The position numbers were made by a program, and so were the translations under genes. Positions 1 through 8,986 of a stretch of 64,000 nucleotides of DNA are shown here, piece after piece. Numbering within the stretch: position 1 is the stretch's first letter; each line of letters opens with the position of its first letter. Source of the stretch: Pedobacter sp. D749 (GTDB taxonomy: Bacteria; Bacteroidota; Bacteroidia; Sphingobacteriales; Sphingobacteriaceae); contig NZ_CP079218.1 of NCBI RefSeq assembly GCF_019317285.1, positions 310,001-374,000 of the forward strand. The letters run 5' to 3'. The notes beneath the pieces were generated by a model, which saw nothing but the letters and a program-made list of their open reading frames with translations, was not told where the DNA came from and did no database searches.

Positions 1-282
1 TACTACCGGAACGTTTCTGAGCCGTTTGTAAGCGATGCCTCATGGGTACGTTTACGTTCTGCAAGTTTAACGTATAATTTACCGGAGAACTGGTTGCCGG
101 CTAAATCAATCAAAAATGCTTCACTGTCCGTTACCGGAAATAATTTATGGTTGTGGACGAAATATTATGGTGTAGATCCGGAGTCGAGTTCTTTCGATTC
201 GGGTAGTAATAATGATGGCTCTGCCGGATTTACCTATCCATCTGCCCGTACAATTATGTTTACTCTTAATGTTGGTTTTTAA
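1..282 (+). CDS. SusC/RagA-family TonB-linked outer membrane protein, C-terminal end (partial)
   Basis: The reading frame is open from base 1 and ends with a terminal aromatic residue (VGF), as expected for the last strand of an outer-membrane beta barrel. It contains the typical SusC C-terminal pattern: a VSDASWVRLRSASLTY stretch, then TGNNLWLWTKYYGVDPE and a YPSARTI segment. SusC proteins import oligosaccharides or peptides across the outer membrane with TonB energy. The 5' part lies outside the window; an internal TTG (position 94) is not a real start. The SusD partner follows after 11 bases, so the two form the usual operon. Confidence 0.93.
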   Translation, partial: YYRNVSEPFVSDASWVRLRSASLTYNLPENWLPAKSIKNASLSVTGNNLWLWTKYYGVDPESSSFDSGSNNDGSAGFTYPSARTIMFTLNVGF

Positions 283-293
283 ATAAAATTACG

Positions 294-1727
294 ATGCAAA
301 AAATTATAAAATATACATGGTGCGCAGCTCTAATTGCAACACTAGGTTTGCAGAGTTGTAAAGACGATTATTTAGATAAATTGTCAGATAATCCGAATCA
401 GGTTCCTGTGCCGACACTCAATGCATTGTTGGCTACATCAACTTACAAAATCGGAAATAACAATTTCCTTATCGGAAGTATTGTTGCTCCTTATGTACAA
501 TATACTGCCAGTCCTTCAGCTAACGCCGCTGGTGATACCTATCAGGCCATTGATTTTAGCACTACCTGGGATGCACTTTATTTTGCCATGGCCGATGCTA
601 ATGAAATGAAAAAACTGGCAGTTACTCAAGGCTCAAGCGAATATAAAGGTGTGGCCGATGTGATTATTGCCTATAACCTTACCCTGGTAAATGATTTATG
701 GGGAGATGCTCCGTTTTCGCAAGCTTTCGATATCAACAACCTTAAGCCAAAGTACGACAAACAGCAGGAGGTATATAACCAGGCCATCGTACTATTGGAT
801 GAAGCCATTGCTGAACTTGCCAAAACCAATGCAACAGTTAAACTGGCCCCTACAAGCGATTTAATTTATGGAAAAACTCCTGCCACCGAAAGGGCAAACT
901 GGTTAAAAATGGCTTATGCTTTAAAAGCCAGATTATTGAACAAAATTAGTAAAACCAGTTCTTATAATCCCACAGCAGTATTGGCAGCGCTGAGTAATTC
1001 CTTTACCACAAATGCAGATGATGCCGGTATGGCTACTTTTAAAGAGCGTAATCCATGGGCCAATGTGGCACTATCCAATTCGCAACAATCGCTGGGTGGG
1101 TGGCTTTCTGAGCAATTTATTGATGCCTTAAACGGTACAACTTTTACCGTTTTTGACCCACGCATCGAAAAAATTACCGATAAAACCGTTAATAATACTT
1201 ACATCGGAACCGTAAATGGAGCAGGTAACCGATTGCCTGGTGCGAACACCACGAAAGATGAATGTTATATATCGAGTAACTCTCCATGGACCAGCAACAC
1301 ATCACCAATACTTATTGTTACCTATGCCGAGCTAAAATTTATCGAAGCTGAAGCTTATTTCGATACCGATAAAACGAAAGCGTACGCAGCTTATCTGGCT
1401 GGTATTGGTGCTAATATGGATAAATTAACGGTTTCGACTACTGCAAGAGATGCCTATCTGGCCGATCCGGTAGTTAATGTTGGTGCTGCGGCCTTAACAA
1501 AAGACTTGATTTTTAAAGAAAAATATATCGCAACCTATTTAAATCCTGAAGCCTGGAACGATGCGCGCAGATATGATTATAAATATAAAGATTTTACGCT
1601 TCCCGTAAATGCTGCATTAACCGATTTTATCCGCCGTTTGGATTATCCACAGGGAGAAAGAAGCAAGAATGGATCCAATGTTCCTGCAGATGTGGAAAGA
1701 ACAACCAAACTGTGGTGGGATCAGTAA
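294..1727 (+). CDS. SusD/RagB-family nutrient-binding outer membrane lipoprotein (SusD-like_2 type)
   Basis: 477 residues. The N-terminus is a lipoprotein signal (LGLQSC), putting Cys22 at the lipidation site; this is followed by DDYLDKLSDNPN, typical of the SusD-like_2 group. A helical TPR-like body is visible, with a C-terminal NPEAWNDARRYDY motif that family members share. SusD proteins sit on top of SusC as a lid and bind the substrate at the cell surface. It lies 11 bases after the SusC end and is followed by a terminator hairpin. The substrate cannot be told from sequence; the S9 peptidase downstream suggests peptides rather than glycans. Confidence 0.93.
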   Translation: MQKIIKYTWCAALIATLGLQSCKDDYLDKLSDNPNQVPVPTLNALLATSTYKIGNNNFLIGSIVAPYVQYTASPSANAAGDTYQAIDFSTTWDALYFAMADANEMKKLAVTQGSSEYKGVADVIIAYNLTLVNDLWGDAPFSQAFDINNLKPKYDKQQEVYNQAIVLLDEAIAELAKTNATVKLAPTSDLIYGKTPATERANWLKMAYALKARLLNKISKTSSYNPTAVLAALSNSFTTNADDAGMATFKERNPWANVALSNSQQSLGGWLSEQFIDALNGTTFTVFDPRIEKITDKTVNNTYIGTVNGAGNRLPGANTTKDECYISSNSPWTSNTSPILIVTYAELKFIEAEAYFDTDKTKAYAAYLAGIGANMDKLTVSTTARDAYLADPVVNVGAAALTKDLIFKEKYIATYLNPEAWNDARRYDYKYKDFTLPVNAALTDFIRRLDYPQGERSKNGSNVPADVERTTKLWWDQ

Positions 1728-1751
1728 CATTCTTATAAAAAACAATAATCA

Positions 1752-1786
1752 GAGTCCTAACTGCACATCGGTTAGGGCTTTTTTTA
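1752..1786 (+). terminator. Rho-independent terminator after the SusCD operon
   Basis: Stem AGTCCTAAC / GTTAGGGCT around a short loop, followed by a run of seven T. It sits 25 bases after the SusD stop codon and separates it from the S9 peptidase gene. Confidence 0.8.
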
Positions 1787-1809
1787 ATTTATCTGCTCAA
1801 TATTAAGTA

Positions 1810-3894
1810 ATGAAAAAATCGCTGCTTATCCTGCTCCTGCAAATATCTGCCGCTAAAATTTCTGCGCAAAACTTTACACTGAAATCAGTTTTAAGTTATC
1901 CTTTTCCTACACAATTGGTAGCCTCGCCTGTTGGCGCTAAAATAACCTGGGCCGCAAACGAACAGGGAAAAAGAAATATTTATACTGCTGAAGCGCCTGA
2001 TTACAAAGCAATAAAAAATACCAGTTATCATGATGATGACGGGCAGGAATTAACCAGTTTATCTGTTTCTGCAAATGGCAAATGGATTGTATTTGTACGT
2101 GGCGGCGATCATGGTGGCAGAGATGGCGGACCGGTTAACGCAAATTCATCTCCAATTGCACCAAAAATACAAGTGTTTGCTGTGCCTTTTGGCGGTGGAA
2201 AAGTTATTGCAATAGGTGAAGGAGATAACCCTGTTATTTCACCAAACAGCGAACAGGTGTTGTTTAGTAAAGCAGGTCAGGTGGTGGTTGCCCCGATTGA
2301 TGGATCGTTTTCCGCAAAAAACTTGTTTTACGCAAAAGGCGTCAACACAGGTTATAAATGGTCGCCAGATGGAAAGAAGATTGTGTTTGTTTCTAACAGG
2401 GCAGATCATTCTTTTATAGGTATTTATACCGATCAGCAAACCGCGATACAGTGGTTATTACCATCTTTTTCTAAAGATAGCGCACCAGTTTGGTCACCAG
2501 ATGGCCATGCGATTGCTTTTATCCGCACAGCGGGAACGGGTATTGAAACGGATTCGATTTTAACGCGAAAACATCAACCCTGGGCTATCTGGACGGTTAA
2601 CGTAAATACCGGAGAAGGAAAACAGATTTGGAAAGCTCCCGAAACAATCAGGGGTTCTTATCCTTCGATTGATGGCGGTACGAATTTGCAATGGGCCGAC
2701 GGTAAAATAATATTCACTTCATATGAAGATGGTTGGCCACACTTGTATTCCGTTAATCCAGATGGATCAGGCCGTTTATTGCTTACCCCGGGTAATTTCG
2801 CGGTTGAAAATGTTAAACTGAACAATGATAAAAAAACATTGGTTTTTGCAGCAAACACAGGTAAAGAAGCCGATGATTTAGACAGGAGGCATATTTACAA
2901 AGTATCCGTAAATAAGGCAAACATGGAGGCATTGAGTTTTGGCAAAGGTATTGAAGCCTATCCGGTAATTTCGGGAGATAACCGTACTTTTTTCTGTCTA
3001 AGTTCTACAGCAGAACGCCCGCTTTTACCTGCTGTCTTAAATGATAAAAAGTCAGTTAAACTCATCGGCGAATCACTTATCCCTAACAATTTCCCCATCA
3101 AAGAAATGGTAATTCCAAAGCACGTAAATTTCAAGGCAGCTGATGGCAATACAGTATACGGACAATTGTTTTCTCCTAAAAAAGCAGCTAAAAACAAGCC
3201 AGCAATCGTATATGTTCATGGTGGTCCTCAACGGCAAATGCTTTTGGGCTGGAACCCGATGGATTATTACTCCATTGATTATGCGTTAAACCAGTACCTG
3301 GTGAATATGGGTTTTACGGTTTTATCTGTAAATTATCGTTTGGGTATTGGTTATGGTTTTGATTTTCATAAGCCATTACATGCCGGGGCACAGGGAGCAG
3401 CAGAATATCAGGATATTAAGGCAGCAGGGGAATGGTTAGCAAATCAGAAAAACATCAATAAAAATAAAATTGGCATTTATGGAGGCTCGTATGGTGGCTA
3501 CTTAACTGCACTGGCGCTTGGAAAAGATTCTAAGTTGTTTGCAGCAGGCGTAGATATCCATGGCGTAAATTATAGGTTTAGCAATCCGGGAACCGAAGGA
3601 AAGGAGCCTGCCCCGGATGCTGCACTAGTCGCAAGTATTGCCAAATTATCATCTCCGGTGAGTTACATTAACACCTGGACATCACCAACATTGATTATCC
3701 ATGCCGATGACGACCGCAATGTTGCTTTTAATCAGAGTGTAGATCTGGCCAAAAGGTTAGAGGATAAAAAAATGGTATTCGAATTTTTGGTTATTCCGGA
3801 TGATACCCACCACTGGATGAAGTTTTCTAACGGTTTTAAGGTGAGTGAGGCCACTGCCGATTTTCTTAAAAGGAAGTTAATGGAGAATAAGTAA
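1810..3894 (+). CDS. S9 family prolyl oligopeptidase-type serine peptidase, secreted
   Basis: 694 residues with an N-terminal Sec signal (cleavage likely after KISAQ). Residues about 30-420 carry WD40-like/TolB-type propeller blades (for example YKWSPDGKKIVFVS and PVWSPDGHAIAFIR). The alpha/beta hydrolase domain follows: nucleophile elbow GGSYGGY (Ser near residue 560), acid Asp in HADDDRNV, and His in DDTHHWMKF near 667. This is the dipeptidyl-peptidase IV / acylaminoacyl-peptidase fold, which cleaves short peptides in the periplasm or outside. It follows the SusCD terminator by about 24 bases, so it is probably its own unit, but the location suggests use of the peptides imported by SusCD. 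Confidence 0.92.
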   Translation: MKKSLLILLLQISAAKISAQNFTLKSVLSYPFPTQLVASPVGAKITWAANEQGKRNIYTAEAPDYKAIKNTSYHDDDGQELTSLSVSANGKWIVFVRGGDHGGRDGGPVNANSSPIAPKIQVFAVPFGGGKVIAIGEGDNPVISPNSEQVLFSKAGQVVVAPIDGSFSAKNLFYAKGVNTGYKWSPDGKKIVFVSNRADHSFIGIYTDQQTAIQWLLPSFSKDSAPVWSPDGHAIAFIRTAGTGIETDSILTRKHQPWAIWTVNVNTGEGKQIWKAPETIRGSYPSIDGGTNLQWADGKIIFTSYEDGWPHLYSVNPDGSGRLLLTPGNFAVENVKLNNDKKTLVFAANTGKEADDLDRRHIYKVSVNKANMEALSFGKGIEAYPVISGDNRTFFCLSSTAERPLLPAVLNDKKSVKLIGESLIPNNFPIKEMVIPKHVNFKAADGNTVYGQLFSPKKAAKNKPAIVYVHGGPQRQMLLGWNPMDYYSIDYALNQYLVNMGFTVLSVNYRLGIGYGFDFHKPLHAGAQGAAEYQDIKAAGEWLANQKNINKNKIGIYGGSYGGYLTALALGKDSKLFAAGVDIHGVNYRFSNPGTEGKEPAPDAALVASIAKLSSPVSYINTWTSPTLIIHADDDRNVAFNQSVDLAKRLEDKKMVFEFLVIPDDTHHWMKFSNGFKVSEATADFLKRKLMENK

Positions 3895-4009
3895 ATATTG
3901 TTTTAGTAAAGCAAAACAAAAGCACATTGTCATTCTGAGGGATAGTTTACTGTATAAAACCAATATAAGTGCCAGAGGAATTTAAAAGAGTTGAATCAAT
4001 TAGAAGTAT

Positions 4010-4310
4010 CGTCATTTCGACCGCAGTGGAGAAATCTTTAAATTTAATTTTAAAACCTGAGTTCGATTAATGTTTAAAAATTAATGTACTTTATTAGGAC
4101 GAATTGGCTAGCCGTTTCGTTATACTGATCCGATAGTTATCGGATTTATTTCAGCATCTTTCCTGTTAAACCGCCTTGCTATAAAGACCCTGAAACAAGT
4201 TCAGGGTGACGACCGTTCATGCAAGGGCCAAATAACCTAATTAAGCATATTATTAATCGAACTCAGGTTAAAAGATCTCTCCATTTCGCTGCGCTTCGTC
4301 CGAGATGACG
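4010..4310. repeat. Nested inverted-repeat element in the S9/SBP intergenic region
   Basis: The gene-free stretch 3895-4421 holds repeats rather than genes. An 18-bp sequence at 4054-4071 (AACCTGAGTTCGATTAAT) recurs as a perfect inverted copy at 4252-4269. Outside it, CGTCATTTCGACCGC...GTGGAGAAATC (from 4010) matches, inverted and with changes, the block ending ...CGAGATGACG at 4310. Inside lie the small palindromes ATCCGATAGTTATCGGAT (from about 4131) and a CCCTGAAAC...GTTCAGGG hairpin. The arrangement is that of a MITE-like or composite palindromic repeat. Confidence 0.7.
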
Positions 4311-4370
4311 ATCTTTCTATAAGGATCAGTCAATGGTTTTTTATTAAAGGACAATATTTATTGAAGACTG

Positions 4371-4402
4371 TTAAAGGTCTTCGACAGGCTCAGACTGACA
4401 AC
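4371..4402. repeat. Short dispersed repeat ending CGACAGGCTCAGACTGACAA
   Basis: TTAAAGGT(C/T)TTCGACAGGCTC... ending in GACTGACAAC is found here and again at 21640-21671 with one or two differences. Both copies lie in gene-free DNA, next to larger repeats. Confidence 0.7.
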
Positions 4403-4421
4403 GTTTAAGTTGACGATTCTT

Positions 4422-6056
4422 CTATTTCTTTTTAATTCTTTTTAAAATCATCAGGCTTAACGGATTGAAGGAATACCCGCTAATATTGTTTTGCAGCATC
4501 ACTACAGATTGGTCGTAGAAAAGCGGAACAACAGGAGCATAATCCATTACGATCTGATCCATTTTACGGTACAGCTCAAACCTTTTTTCATTATCGGCTT
4601 CGTAATAGCTTTTTTCGAACAGCTGATCGAACTCTTTGTTGTAAAAAGCGGTATAGTTTGGTCCATAGGGGACTTTGTTTTTTGAGTAGAACATGGAAAG
4701 GAAATTCTCTCCATCGCCATAATCGGCCAGCCAGGAACCACGGAAAAAGTTTACACTGTTTTTCGACATTAAATCCCTGAGGCTGGCACTTGGGCTTACA
4801 TCAATTTTAACTTTAATACCTACTGCAGTAAGCTGCCCCTGAATAAATTCGATCAGATCTTTATAAGTTGTAGTGGTGTTTAAGGTGACTTCTCCCATGC
4901 CTTTTCCTTCTGGGAAACCAGCTTCCGCTAAAAGTTTGGCAGCAAGTTTTGGGTTATAGGCATATCCCCTAACAGCCAGGCTATCAAAACCAGGCATACC
5001 TTTAGGGATAAAACCAGATGTAGCGGCGACACCAATCCCGTTTCTCAGGTATTTAATCAATCGGTCACGGTCTATAGCATAATTGATGGCCTGTCTGATT
5101 TTTTTTAAGCGCAACGGCGAATTCTTCACAATTGAAAGACTGGTATCAACCAAAATACCAACATACTCGGTACACAGATACGGACTTTTGGTTAATGTAA
5201 ATTTTCCTTTGTATTTCGAGGTCATCTTTCCGCTTTTGGTCAGGATATCATCGCGGTAACTGCCATCTACATTATAGTAAAAATCCAGGTCCTTTTTCAG
5301 GAAACTCATAAATCCACTTTGTTTATCGGTAATAAAGCTGGCTTTCAACGCATCAAGATAGGGTAATGCCTTTCCTTTTTCATCTTTTTCAAAATAATGT
5401 TCGTTTTTTAAAAGCACCAATATTTCTCCTTCCTTCCAGTATTTAAATCTGAAAGGGCCGGTACCAACGGGATGACTCCTGAAATCTTTACCATAATGTT
5501 CTACAATTTCTTTAGGTACAACAGAGCAATATTGGGTGGTGAGCAAACTCATAAAGGGTGGGAAAGGGCGTACCAGTTTAATCTGGAAAGTAGAATCGTT
5601 CAGCGCAATAAAATTGCTTTTATCTTTTACCTTATCGCTAAAAATCCACCCACCCGACGAGGCCACTTTTGGATCAATTAACCTGTAAAAACTGTATGCA
5701 AAATCGCTTGCAATTACTTTTCGGCCTTTTCCATTTTTAAAAATAGGATCGTCATGAAAGTAAACATCATTCCGCAGGTTAAAAGTATAGGTAAGTGCAT
5801 CTTCTGAAACCTGCCAGCTTTTGGCTATGCAGGGAAGGGTTTGCAAGGATGAATCGATCTGTACCAAACCATTAAAAATCTGGTTAGTCATCCAGATGGC
5901 ATTCTGGTTGCGTGCAAAAGCCGGATCAATAGAGGTTAAACCCTGATCGAGGTTGATGTTGAATACTTTTTTGTCATGATGATCAGCATTCTCCTTACAT
6001 GAAAAGAATAAGATTACACAAAAAAACCAAAATATATACTTAAATGAGCCTCTCAT
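4422..6056 (-). CDS. ABC-type peptide/nickel-binding lipoprotein (SBP_bac_5, OppA/DppA-like)
   Basis: 544 residues from the ATG at 6056 (MRGSFKYIFWFF), chosen because it gives a good lipoprotein signal with lipobox LFFSC; the longer frame upstream has no signal peptide and would overlap the divergent gene. Family 5 features: an early ...LTSIDPAFARNQNAIWMTNQ segment, TYTFNLRNDVYFHDDP, HPVGTGPFRFKYWKEG and the C-terminal ...VPLFYDQSVVML. OppA-type proteins deliver peptides to an ABC importer, but no permease or ATPase gene is adjacent, so this is an orphan receptor. Peptide use fits the S9 peptidase next door, by inference. Confidence 0.88.
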   Translation of the reverse strand: MRGSFKYIFWFFCVILFFSCKENADHHDKKVFNINLDQGLTSIDPAFARNQNAIWMTNQIFNGLVQIDSSLQTLPCIAKSWQVSEDALTYTFNLRNDVYFHDDPIFKNGKGRKVIASDFAYSFYRLIDPKVASSGGWIFSDKVKDKSNFIALNDSTFQIKLVRPFPPFMSLLTTQYCSVVPKEIVEHYGKDFRSHPVGTGPFRFKYWKEGEILVLLKNEHYFEKDEKGKALPYLDALKASFITDKQSGFMSFLKKDLDFYYNVDGSYRDDILTKSGKMTSKYKGKFTLTKSPYLCTEYVGILVDTSLSIVKNSPLRLKKIRQAINYAIDRDRLIKYLRNGIGVAATSGFIPKGMPGFDSLAVRGYAYNPKLAAKLLAEAGFPEGKGMGEVTLNTTTTYKDLIEFIQGQLTAVGIKVKIDVSPSASLRDLMSKNSVNFFRGSWLADYGDGENFLSMFYSKNKVPYGPNYTAFYNKEFDQLFEKSYYEADNEKRFELYRKMDQIVMDYAPVVPLFYDQSVVMLQNNISGYSFNPLSLMILKRIKKK

Positions 6057-6070
6057 GCGATCAGGAATGT

Positions 6071-6078
6071 TATTTTTG
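6071..6078 (+). promoter_or_regulatory. Bacteroidota -7 promoter element (TATTTTTG)
   Basis: Exact match to TAnnTTTG. It is 18 bases before the ATG at 6097 and downstream of an upstream in-frame ATG at 6055, so it argues for the later start of the BtuF-like gene. A matching -33 TTG at the right distance was not seen. Confidence 0.55.
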
Positions 6079-6096
6079 CACAAATTAATAAATTTA

Positions 6097-6555
6097 ATGC
6101 AGATGTCTTTTTTAAACGATTTATTTATTGGCCTCGATGAAGCTAAACAGGAAGAATTGCAGGAACGTTTAGATTTAGTGGAACACAAGATTAAATTTAT
6201 GGATAAAATGCCTGTAGCCTGTATAGATACCGGTAATTATCCAGACTATCTGTTGTCAGAAGAAATTGCATTAGCAGGAGGCATGTTGGAAACCGATATT
6301 TTAAGTGCCGTTTTTATTATTTATTATCAGCCAGGCAAAACGCTTACCGATTTAATGCGGGAAGTACCTTCGGTATTGGATGCCGATTGGCCAGCCGTAA
6401 AAAACAACCGGATCATTCTGTTAAACGATGATGTAGAACGCGAGAGAAATGCCGAAAATGCCGTTTCCCTGATAGAAGATATTGCTGAAATGTTGCATCC
6501 AGGTTCCTTTATTTTTGGCCATGAAGGCGATAGGTGGATCAGGTTTGGCGCTTAG
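6097..6555 (+). CDS. BtuF-like (helical-backbone periplasmic-binding fold) single-lobe protein
   Basis: About 152 residues if translation starts at ATG 6097 (or 150 from 6103); both lie just after a -7 promoter element. There is no signal peptide. A long N-terminal helix (residues about 8-35) is followed by MPVACIDTGNYPDY, a VPSVLDADWPAVKNNRIILLND segment and LIEDIAEMLHPGSF. These resemble the second lobe of BtuF/FhuD-type metal-complex binding proteins, where the chain crosses a long backbone helix and ends with a '...LLHP' helix. The first lobe is missing and the protein looks cytoplasmic, so a transport role is doubtful. Function unknown; the family call is moderate. Confidence 0.5.
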   Translation: MQMSFLNDLFIGLDEAKQEELQERLDLVEHKIKFMDKMPVACIDTGNYPDYLLSEEIALAGGMLETDILSAVFIIYYQPGKTLTDLMREVPSVLDADWPAVKNNRIILLNDDVERERNAENAVSLIEDIAEMLHPGSFIFGHEGDRWIRFGA

Positions 6556-6744
6556 GATGTGAGATCTGAGACGTTAGATCTGAGATTTGAGACGAAAATT
6601 GCAACTTACACCATTCCAACTTTAAGCCTTTCAACACTTATCGGCTAAATATAGTATCTATTAGATCAGAATATCTGACCGTACAAGTATTGCCTGGCCA
6701 GGTTTATGCATCTAAAACCTTCCGCCCCCTCAACCTTCCATCCT

Positions 6745-8082
6745 TCAAACCTCCCTTATCTGATATTCCTCTATTTTTCGGTAAAGTGTAGTTAAACCGA
6801 TTCCCAATAACCTTGAAGTTTCAGTTTTGTTTCCTTTAGTATGGATAAGGACCTTTTGAATGTGCTGTTTTTCTATTTGTTGCAGGTTATAATCATTTTC
6901 TATTGGTGTAAACTCAAAGAATTCAGGTGGGAGAGCTGCAGTACTTAACATATCGCCATCTGATAAAATAACCAAACGCTCGATTACGTTTTTTAACTCA
7001 CGAATATTTCCTTTCCAACTGTGTCCGCTCAATATGGATAAGATTTTATCATCCATTTTTGGTGCTGATCGATTTACCTTATTGGCAAATTCTTTCAGGT
7101 AATATGTGGCCAGTGCAGGGATGTCGGCTTTACGCTCACGTAGTGGAGGCAGGGTGATGGTGAAAACTGAAAGCCGGTAATAGAGATCAGACCGGAATTT
7201 TCCTGATAGTGCGTCTGCTTTTAAATCTTTATTGGTAGCTGCTAAAATCCGAACATTTACCTGTTGTGTTTGGGTATCGCCTACTTTAATAAAAGTCTGA
7301 CTTTCCAGAACACGCAACAATTTTGCCTGTAAATCGAGGTTCATCTCACCGATTTCATCCAGCAGCAAAGTACCACCATTCGCTTCTTCCAACAATCCTT
7401 TTTTGTCTTTATTGGCACCTGTGAAAGCCCCGGCTTTATATCCGAATAATTCGCTTTCCAATAAATCCGGACTAAAACCGCTGCAATTTAAGGCAACAAA
7501 TGGTTTTGCGGCCCTTGGGCTTTCGTAATGGATAGATTGTGCAAAAACTTCTTTTCCTGTTCCGGTTTCACCAAGCAATAAAACTGTCGTATCGGTTGTA
7601 CTTACTTTTTTTGCTAGATCAATGGCTTCCTTTAACGTTTTTGATTGACCGATAATCGTATCAAAGCTATGTTTCCTGGTGATTTTGTTTTCGAGATCGG
7701 AAACCCTTCGCTGGAGATTTGATTTATCCATCGCTTTATATAAAAGTGGAATAATTTTCTCGTTATCGTCGCCTTTTACCAGATAGTCAAATGCTCCATT
7801 TTTAATCGCCAGAACGCCATCGGCAATGGTACCATAAGCAGTAAGGTTAATAATCTCTACGTAGGGTTTTATGGCTTTGATATCTTTAACCAGCGCAACA
7901 CCATTTACATCTGGAAGCTTTACATCACTGATGACAATACTAACATCATTACTTTTTAAAAGCTTTAGTCCTTCTTTTCCAGTATTGGCCTGTAAGGTTT
8001 TAAAACCTTCGAGCTCTATAATCCTGGAAAGTAAACTGCAAATTTTCTTTTCATCATCAATGATGAGGACCATCCCATTCAT
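6745..8082 (-). CDS. Sigma-54-dependent NtrC-family response regulator
   Basis: 445 residues in three domains. The receiver (1-120) has acidic pocket DDE at the start, phospho-acceptor in VISDVKLPD (Asp about 54) and the switch Lys in DYLVKGDD, where the usual Pro after Lys is Gly. The AAA+ domain (about 140-375) has Walker A GETGTGKE, the sigma-54 contact loop GAFTGA and Walker B GGTLLLDEIGE. The C-terminus is a Fis-type HTH (TKGNKTETSRLLGIGLTTLYRKI). It activates sigma-54 promoters when phosphorylated. No histidine kinase is adjacent, so it is an orphan; its target genes are unknown. Two phased direct repeats upstream (8201-8235) may be its binding sites. Confidence 0.95.
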   Translation of the reverse strand: MNGMVLIIDDEKKICSLLSRIIELEGFKTLQANTGKEGLKLLKSNDVSIVISDVKLPDVNGVALVKDIKAIKPYVEIINLTAYGTIADGVLAIKNGAFDYLVKGDDNEKIIPLLYKAMDKSNLQRRVSDLENKITRKHSFDTIIGQSKTLKEAIDLAKKVSTTDTTVLLLGETGTGKEVFAQSIHYESPRAAKPFVALNCSGFSPDLLESELFGYKAGAFTGANKDKKGLLEEANGGTLLLDEIGEMNLDLQAKLLRVLESQTFIKVGDTQTQQVNVRILAATNKDLKADALSGKFRSDLYYRLSVFTITLPPLRERKADIPALATYYLKEFANKVNRSAPKMDDKILSILSGHSWKGNIRELKNVIERLVILSDGDMLSTAALPPEFFEFTPIENDYNLQQIEKQHIQKVLIHTKGNKTETSRLLGIGLTTLYRKIEEYQIREV

Positions 8083-8200
8083 AGGTTAATTTTATGCTGC
8101 AATATTAACAATAAATATACCGAATAATTAACAATTGTGTTAATTGAACTCTTTGGTCTTAGTTCGGAAGTCAACCAATCAAAGCTGAGAAAAAGAATAA

Positions 8201-8235
8201 CTTTTCAATATGGTAAAAAGCTTTTCAAAATGGTA
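8201..8235. promoter_or_regulatory. Two direct repeats spaced 20 bp: candidate activator/operator sites
   Basis: CTTTTCAATATGGTA (8201-8215) and CTTTTCAAAATGGTA (8221-8235) differ at one base and start exactly 20 bp apart, that is two helical turns, so two dimers would bind the same face. They lie between the divergent sigma-54 regulator and the GNAT gene. Binding by the regulator is inference. No clear -24/-12 sigma-54 promoter was found beside them. Confidence 0.45.
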
Positions 8236-8365
8236 GGATTTTGCTCATGCTTACCGAAATGTGATCTGTTTGTTTAAATTTTTGCATTGATAATCAGTGT
8301 TTTAATTTTCTTTACTCCGCCTGGGTATCGCTTTTGATGATTGGCAGATATGAAATTTTATTAAA

Positions 8366-8977
8366 ATGAACAATTCAATAATTTTTGTCAGGGTGGCAAC
8401 CAGCGCAGATGCAAAATATGCAGATGAAATTGTAGCAGAAACACAAAACTCAGCATTGTTAAGAGGTTCTGGGATTGCGAAAAGAACGCCGGCTTGCGTT
8501 GTCGAAAAAATTAATGCCGGGAAAGCCGTTATCGCAGTAACTGCTGGTGGCGAATGGGTTGGTTTTTCTTATTTTGAAAGCTGGCAAAAAAATACTTTCA
8601 TCTCCAACTCAGGATTAATTGTTGCTCCTAAATTCAGAAACTCAGGGGTTGCCAAAAGTATTAAAAACCGGATTTTCAGCCTCTCCCGTCGTTTGTATCC
8701 AGAAGCCAAAATATTCAGTATTACTTCTGGCGCAGCAATTATGAAAATGAATAGTCAACTGGGATTCGAGCCTGTAACCTTCGCACAGATTACGCAGGAT
8801 ACTACCTTCTGGGAAGGTTGCAAAAGCTGTGTGAACTATGCTATCCTCGAAAGCAAAAATAGAAGTAACTGTTTATGCACAGCCATGCTGTTCAGCCCCG
8901 AATATATAGATCAGATTATCGCAAGTGCCGAAAATACCCTGCAATTGAAACAAAACCACAGCCTTAAAAGCATTTAA
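8366..8977 (+). CDS. GNAT-family N-acetyltransferase of the Bacteroidota arginine cluster
   Basis: 203 residues. The acetyl-CoA binding region is visible around SGLIVAPKFRNSGVAKSIKNRIF (A motif: R/Q-x-x-G-x-A-like SGVAK). The C-terminal part WEGCKSCVNYAIL and SNCLCTAMLF is characteristic of the GNAT protein that begins arginine gene clusters in this phylum, where it is thought to make the N-acylated glutamate that starts the pathway. Here it is followed after 9 bases by the ArgE-like deacetylase, while argG, argC, argD, argF' and argB, normally between them, are absent. Substrate assignment rests on family context, not on residues seen here. Confidence 0.8.
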   Translation: MNNSIIFVRVATSADAKYADEIVAETQNSALLRGSGIAKRTPACVVEKINAGKAVIAVTAGGEWVGFSYFESWQKNTFISNSGLIVAPKFRNSGVAKSIKNRIFSLSRRLYPEAKIFSITSGAAIMKMNSQLGFEPVTFAQITQDTTFWEGCKSCVNYAILESKNRSNCLCTAMLFSPEYIDQIIASAENTLQLKQNHSLKSI

Positions 8978-8986
8978 TATACCGTT

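Noticed and set aside
6556..6744. Short iterated words (AGATCTGAGA, GATTTGAGACG) after the BtuF-like gene
   Set aside because: Simple-sequence debris under 200 bases; no hairpin terminator or gene could be supported.
8083..8365. Sigma-54 (-24/-12) promoter before the GNAT gene
   Set aside because: TTGGCA near 8341 lacks a GC at the required distance.
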